Of a stretch of DNA of 64,000 nucleotides, positions 61,681-64,000 are shown one piece after another (position 1 is the stretch's first letter; the number at the start of each line of letters is the position of its first letter). The DNA is from Clostridium grantii DSM 8605 (GTDB lineage: Bacteria; Bacillota; Clostridia; Clostridiales; Clostridiaceae): positions 1 to 64,000 of the forward strand of contig NZ_FQXM01000020.1 in NCBI RefSeq assembly GCF_900129965.1, in the 5' to 3' direction. The translations under genes were made by a program, and so were the position numbers. The notes under the pieces were generated by a model. It saw only the letters and a list, made by a program, of their open reading frames with translations, was not told the origin of the DNA and ran no database searches.

Positions 61681-64000
61681 ATGACTATATTGATAATAAT
61701 ATATTTAACATGTAGTAGTATTTGTCTTTTTATAGGATTTTCTATTCTTTTAAATAATTCTAGACAAAAATTCAACAGATGGTTTTTTATAGTTTGCATG
61801 AATTTATCATTTTGGGCTTTAATGTTATCGTTTATGACAGCTGCTAAGGATGCCGAAACTGTAGCATTATATAGAAGGTTAACCACTTTTTCTTGGTCCA
61901 CAGTATTTAGTGGAATACTTTATGTTACTATTTTCTTAGTAAAAAAAGAAAATTTTTTCAAAAAAATATGGAGTTACATATTAGTATTTTCACCAGCAGT
62001 TTTATCAACTTATTTGTATTATTCGCAACCATTAAAACCAGAGAATTTTGTGAAAACAGGTTTTGGGTGGATAATTGAATATCCAGAAACTAGAGGCATA
62101 TTGAGAGATTATTTTTTCAATTTTTATTATGTGATTTTTACGGCTATAATTATTTTATTATTTATAAATTGGGGAAAAAATACTGAATTTGAAAGAGAAA
62201 AAAAACAATCAAAAATAATAGTTTATTCAATAATAGTTGCATTTATTTTAGGAACAATAACGGACGTGATATTGCCTAATTTAGGATTTGTCAATATTCC
62301 AGAACTATCAATAATTACAAATTTAATAGTAGTTTTAAGTATATGGTATGCAGTGATTAAATACAGTTTTATGAGTTTAAATATTGAAAATATAGTTGTA
62401 GATGTCTTTAAAATAATGAATGAAGGATTAATTATTTTAGACTCTAAAAAAATAATTGTAGATATAAATCAAGGAGCACTTGAATTATTAGGTTATGAAG
62501 AAAATGAGATTAAAGGAAAGAATATAGAAATCATTTTTTCAAATAAACAAGAAACAGATAAAATTGAAACCCTTAATAGTTATGAAATTGATTTATTATC
62601 AAAAAATTATACGAACATTCCAGTTTTATTATCTTCATCCATTTTGGATGATGGTTGGGGTGGGGATATGGGGCGTTTAATTATATTTCAGAATCATTGT
62701 GAAATAAGAAAAATGCAAAATAAACTTAAAGAGGCATATAACGGTTTAGAAAAAAGAGTTAATCAACGTACAATTGAACTAAAAGAGGTTAATGCTCAAT
62801 TAGAAAATGAAATACAAGGAAGAATTCAAAAAGAAGAGGAAATAAAAAAGCTAGCTTTTAATGATCAATTAACAGGACTAGCTAATAGGAAGTGTTTTGC
62901 TGATCAAGTTAATGAGAGAATTTTTGAATCATCAAAACATAAAAAAACTTTCTCAATTCTTTTGATTGATTTAGATAGTTTTAAAATGATAAATGATACT
63001 ATTGGATATGAGCAAGGAGAAAAACTTTTAATAAAAGTTTCAGAAAGATTGAAGGGAATATTAAGAAGTAATGATATTATTGCAAGAGCAACAGGAGACC
63101 AATTTTTAATATTAATTGAGGATTATAATTGCAATGAAGATATAGAAAAAAAATGTGAGTATATTATAAATAAAATAAAAGAACCATATCAATTTAATAA
63201 TAGTGAAATTTACATAACGGCCTCTATTGGTGCATCTATTTATCCTCACCATGGCATTGAAGCAGAAAAATTGTTAAATAATGCGGACATTGCAATGTAT
63301 AAAGCAAAGGAAAAAGGAAAAGGAAGATTTGTATTCTTTGATTCATTGATGAAAAAAAATCTTGATGAGGTAATGAATTTAACAAATGACTTATATCGAG
63401 CTTTGGAATTCAATGAATTAGAAGTATATTACCAACCTCAAATAAATATAAAATCAAGTAAAATTGTGGGCCTAGAAGCACTTCTAAGATGGAATCATCC
63501 AAAGCTTGGAATTGTTTCACCAAATATATTTATACCTATTGCTGAAAAAACTGGATTAATAGTGAGTATTGGAGAATGGGTATTAAATACAGCTTGTAGG
63601 CAAGTTAAACAATGGCAAGAGGCAGGTGTTTGCAACTTATCAATTGCGGTTAATCTCTCTGTTAATCAAATTCAAAGTAATAAAATAGTTGAACAAGTTT
63701 CAAAGATATTAGCAGAAACAGAATTAAATCCAGAAGATTTGGAACTAGAAATTACTGAGAATGTACTTATGAAGGATACAAACTTTGTAGTAGATACCTT
63801 AAAAGAGTTAAAGCAGTTAGATATTAGAATTGCAATTGATGACTTTGGTACAGAGTATTCATCATTAAATTATTTAAAACAATTACCTTTAGATCGAATA
63901 AAAATAGCAAAGTGTTTTGTGGATGGAATTGATAAAAATATTAATGACGAAGCTATTATTTCAGCTATAATTCTTTTGGGTAAAAAATTAAAGTTAAATG
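61681..64000 (+). CDS. 7TM-PAS-GGDEF(degenerate)-EAL cyclic-di-GMP protein, 3' end beyond window
   Basis: The first 773 codons are visible. An N-terminal bundle of about seven membrane helices (about 1-230) resembles the 7TM part of some histidine kinases. A PAS-like domain follows (NEGLIILDSKKIIVDINQGALELLGY), then a coiled coil, then a GGDEF domain whose active motif reads ATGDQF, so it is probably not a cyclase and may bind GTP as a regulator. The EAL domain is intact: LEALLRWNHP, NLSVNQ, LEITENV, IDDFG and the IKIA Lys. So the likely output is cyclic-di-GMP breakdown. Ribosome site CAAGGAGGAAG. The C-terminal end of the EAL is off the window. Confidence 0.9.
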   Translation, partial: MTILIIIYLTCSSICLFIGFSILLNNSRQKFNRWFFIVCMNLSFWALMLSFMTAAKDAETVALYRRLTTFSWSTVFSGILYVTIFLVKKENFFKKIWSYILVFSPAVLSTYLYYSQPLKPENFVKTGFGWIIEYPETRGILRDYFFNFYYVIFTAIIILLFINWGKNTEFEREKKQSKIIVYSIIVAFILGTITDVILPNLGFVNIPELSIITNLIVVLSIWYAVIKYSFMSLNIENIVVDVFKIMNEGLIILDSKKIIVDINQGALELLGYEENEIKGKNIEIIFSNKQETDKIETLNSYEIDLLSKNYTNIPVLLSSSILDDGWGGDMGRLIIFQNHCEIRKMQNKLKEAYNGLEKRVNQRTIELKEVNAQLENEIQGRIQKEEEIKKLAFNDQLTGLANRKCFADQVNERIFESSKHKKTFSILLIDLDSFKMINDTIGYEQGEKLLIKVSERLKGILRSNDIIARATGDQFLILIEDYNCNEDIEKKCEYIINKIKEPYQFNNSEIYITASIGASIYPHHGIEAEKLLNNADIAMYKAKEKGKGRFVFFDSLMKKNLDEVMNLTNDLYRALEFNELEVYYQPQINIKSSKIVGLEALLRWNHPKLGIVSPNIFIPIAEKTGLIVSIGEWVLNTACRQVKQWQEAGVCNLSIAVNLSVNQIQSNKIVEQVSKILAETELNPEDLELEITENVLMKDTNFVVDTLKELKQLDIRIAIDDFGTEYSSLNYLKQLPLDRIKIAKCFVDGIDKNINDEAIISAIILLGKKLKLN

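Overview
The window looks like chromosomal DNA of a low-GC, spore-forming anaerobic Firmicute, most likely Clostridium sensu stricto. Reasons: very AT-rich sequence, strong AGGAGG-type ribosome binding sites with some GTG and TTG starts, an H-type small acid-soluble spore protein, AddAB instead of RecBCD, clostridial-style ferredoxin-type proteins, and many short intrinsic terminators. The species cannot be told from this window alone. I saw no rRNA, tRNA or CRISPR array.

Layout. 1-1.5 kb: the 5' part of an IS607-type element (tnpB, with a remnant of tnpA) and a small ORF. 1.9-5.3 kb: a YbhJ-like aconitase-superfamily enzyme and lrgAB. 5.5-7.3 kb: an ECF sigma factor with a DUF4179 regulator. 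7.4-10 kb: an SPFH protein and a DUF2164 protein, flanked by two copies of a putative small RNA. 10-14.7 kb: a dicarboxylate/amino-acid symporter, a PspC protein, a membrane protein and a PilJ-GGDEF-EAL protein. 14.9-16.7 kb: rtcB-prfH (repair of broken RNA and rescue of damaged ribosomes), followed by small RNA copy 3. 16.7-21.6 kb: an accessory patch with an Rpn-type nuclease, a MITE-like palindrome, a broken ABC transporter, a decayed ORF, and an ATPase-nuclease gene that sits between the promoter and the tail of a second, lost Rpn gene. 21.7-29.9 kb: addB-addA-yhaM. 30-34 kb: glgA-glgP. 34-39.6 kb: a LysM protein, then an ECF sigma factor with a small membrane protein and ABC transporter genes. 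39.7-40.1 kb: sspH and a coupled small gene. 40.5-46.6 kb: gltB-gltD behind a promoter with two phased palindromes. 46.7-49.3 kb: a HEPN/MNT toxin-antitoxin pair, an ABC ATPase fragment and an ATPase-DUF234 gene, with related palindromic promoters in front of the first and last. 49.5-54.3 kb: a two-component system with a DUF5050 lipoprotein and a VCBS-like protein. 54.4-57.8 kb (minus strand): an Fe-S reductive-dehalogenase-like protein, a glucosaminidase-like protein and an NADH:rubredoxin-reductase-like flavoprotein. 58-64 kb: an ABC exporter, a pair of GC-rich inverted hairpins, a TPR protein, a LURP-one protein and the start of a large 7TM-PAS-GGDEF-EAL protein that runs off the window.

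The most interesting signal is a family of three near-identical elements of about 130 bp (7.4, 9.9 and 16.6 kb). Each has a conserved upstream box, a sigma-A-like promoter, a hairpin with a C-rich loop, and a terminator whose pairing is kept in copy 3 by two G-U wobbles. They look like paralogous genes for a small RNA of about 80 nt whose C-rich loop could pair with G-rich ribosome binding sites. Second is the mosaic Rpn/ATPase-nuclease locus, and third the duplicated palindromic promoters around the HEPN/MNT and DUF234 genes.
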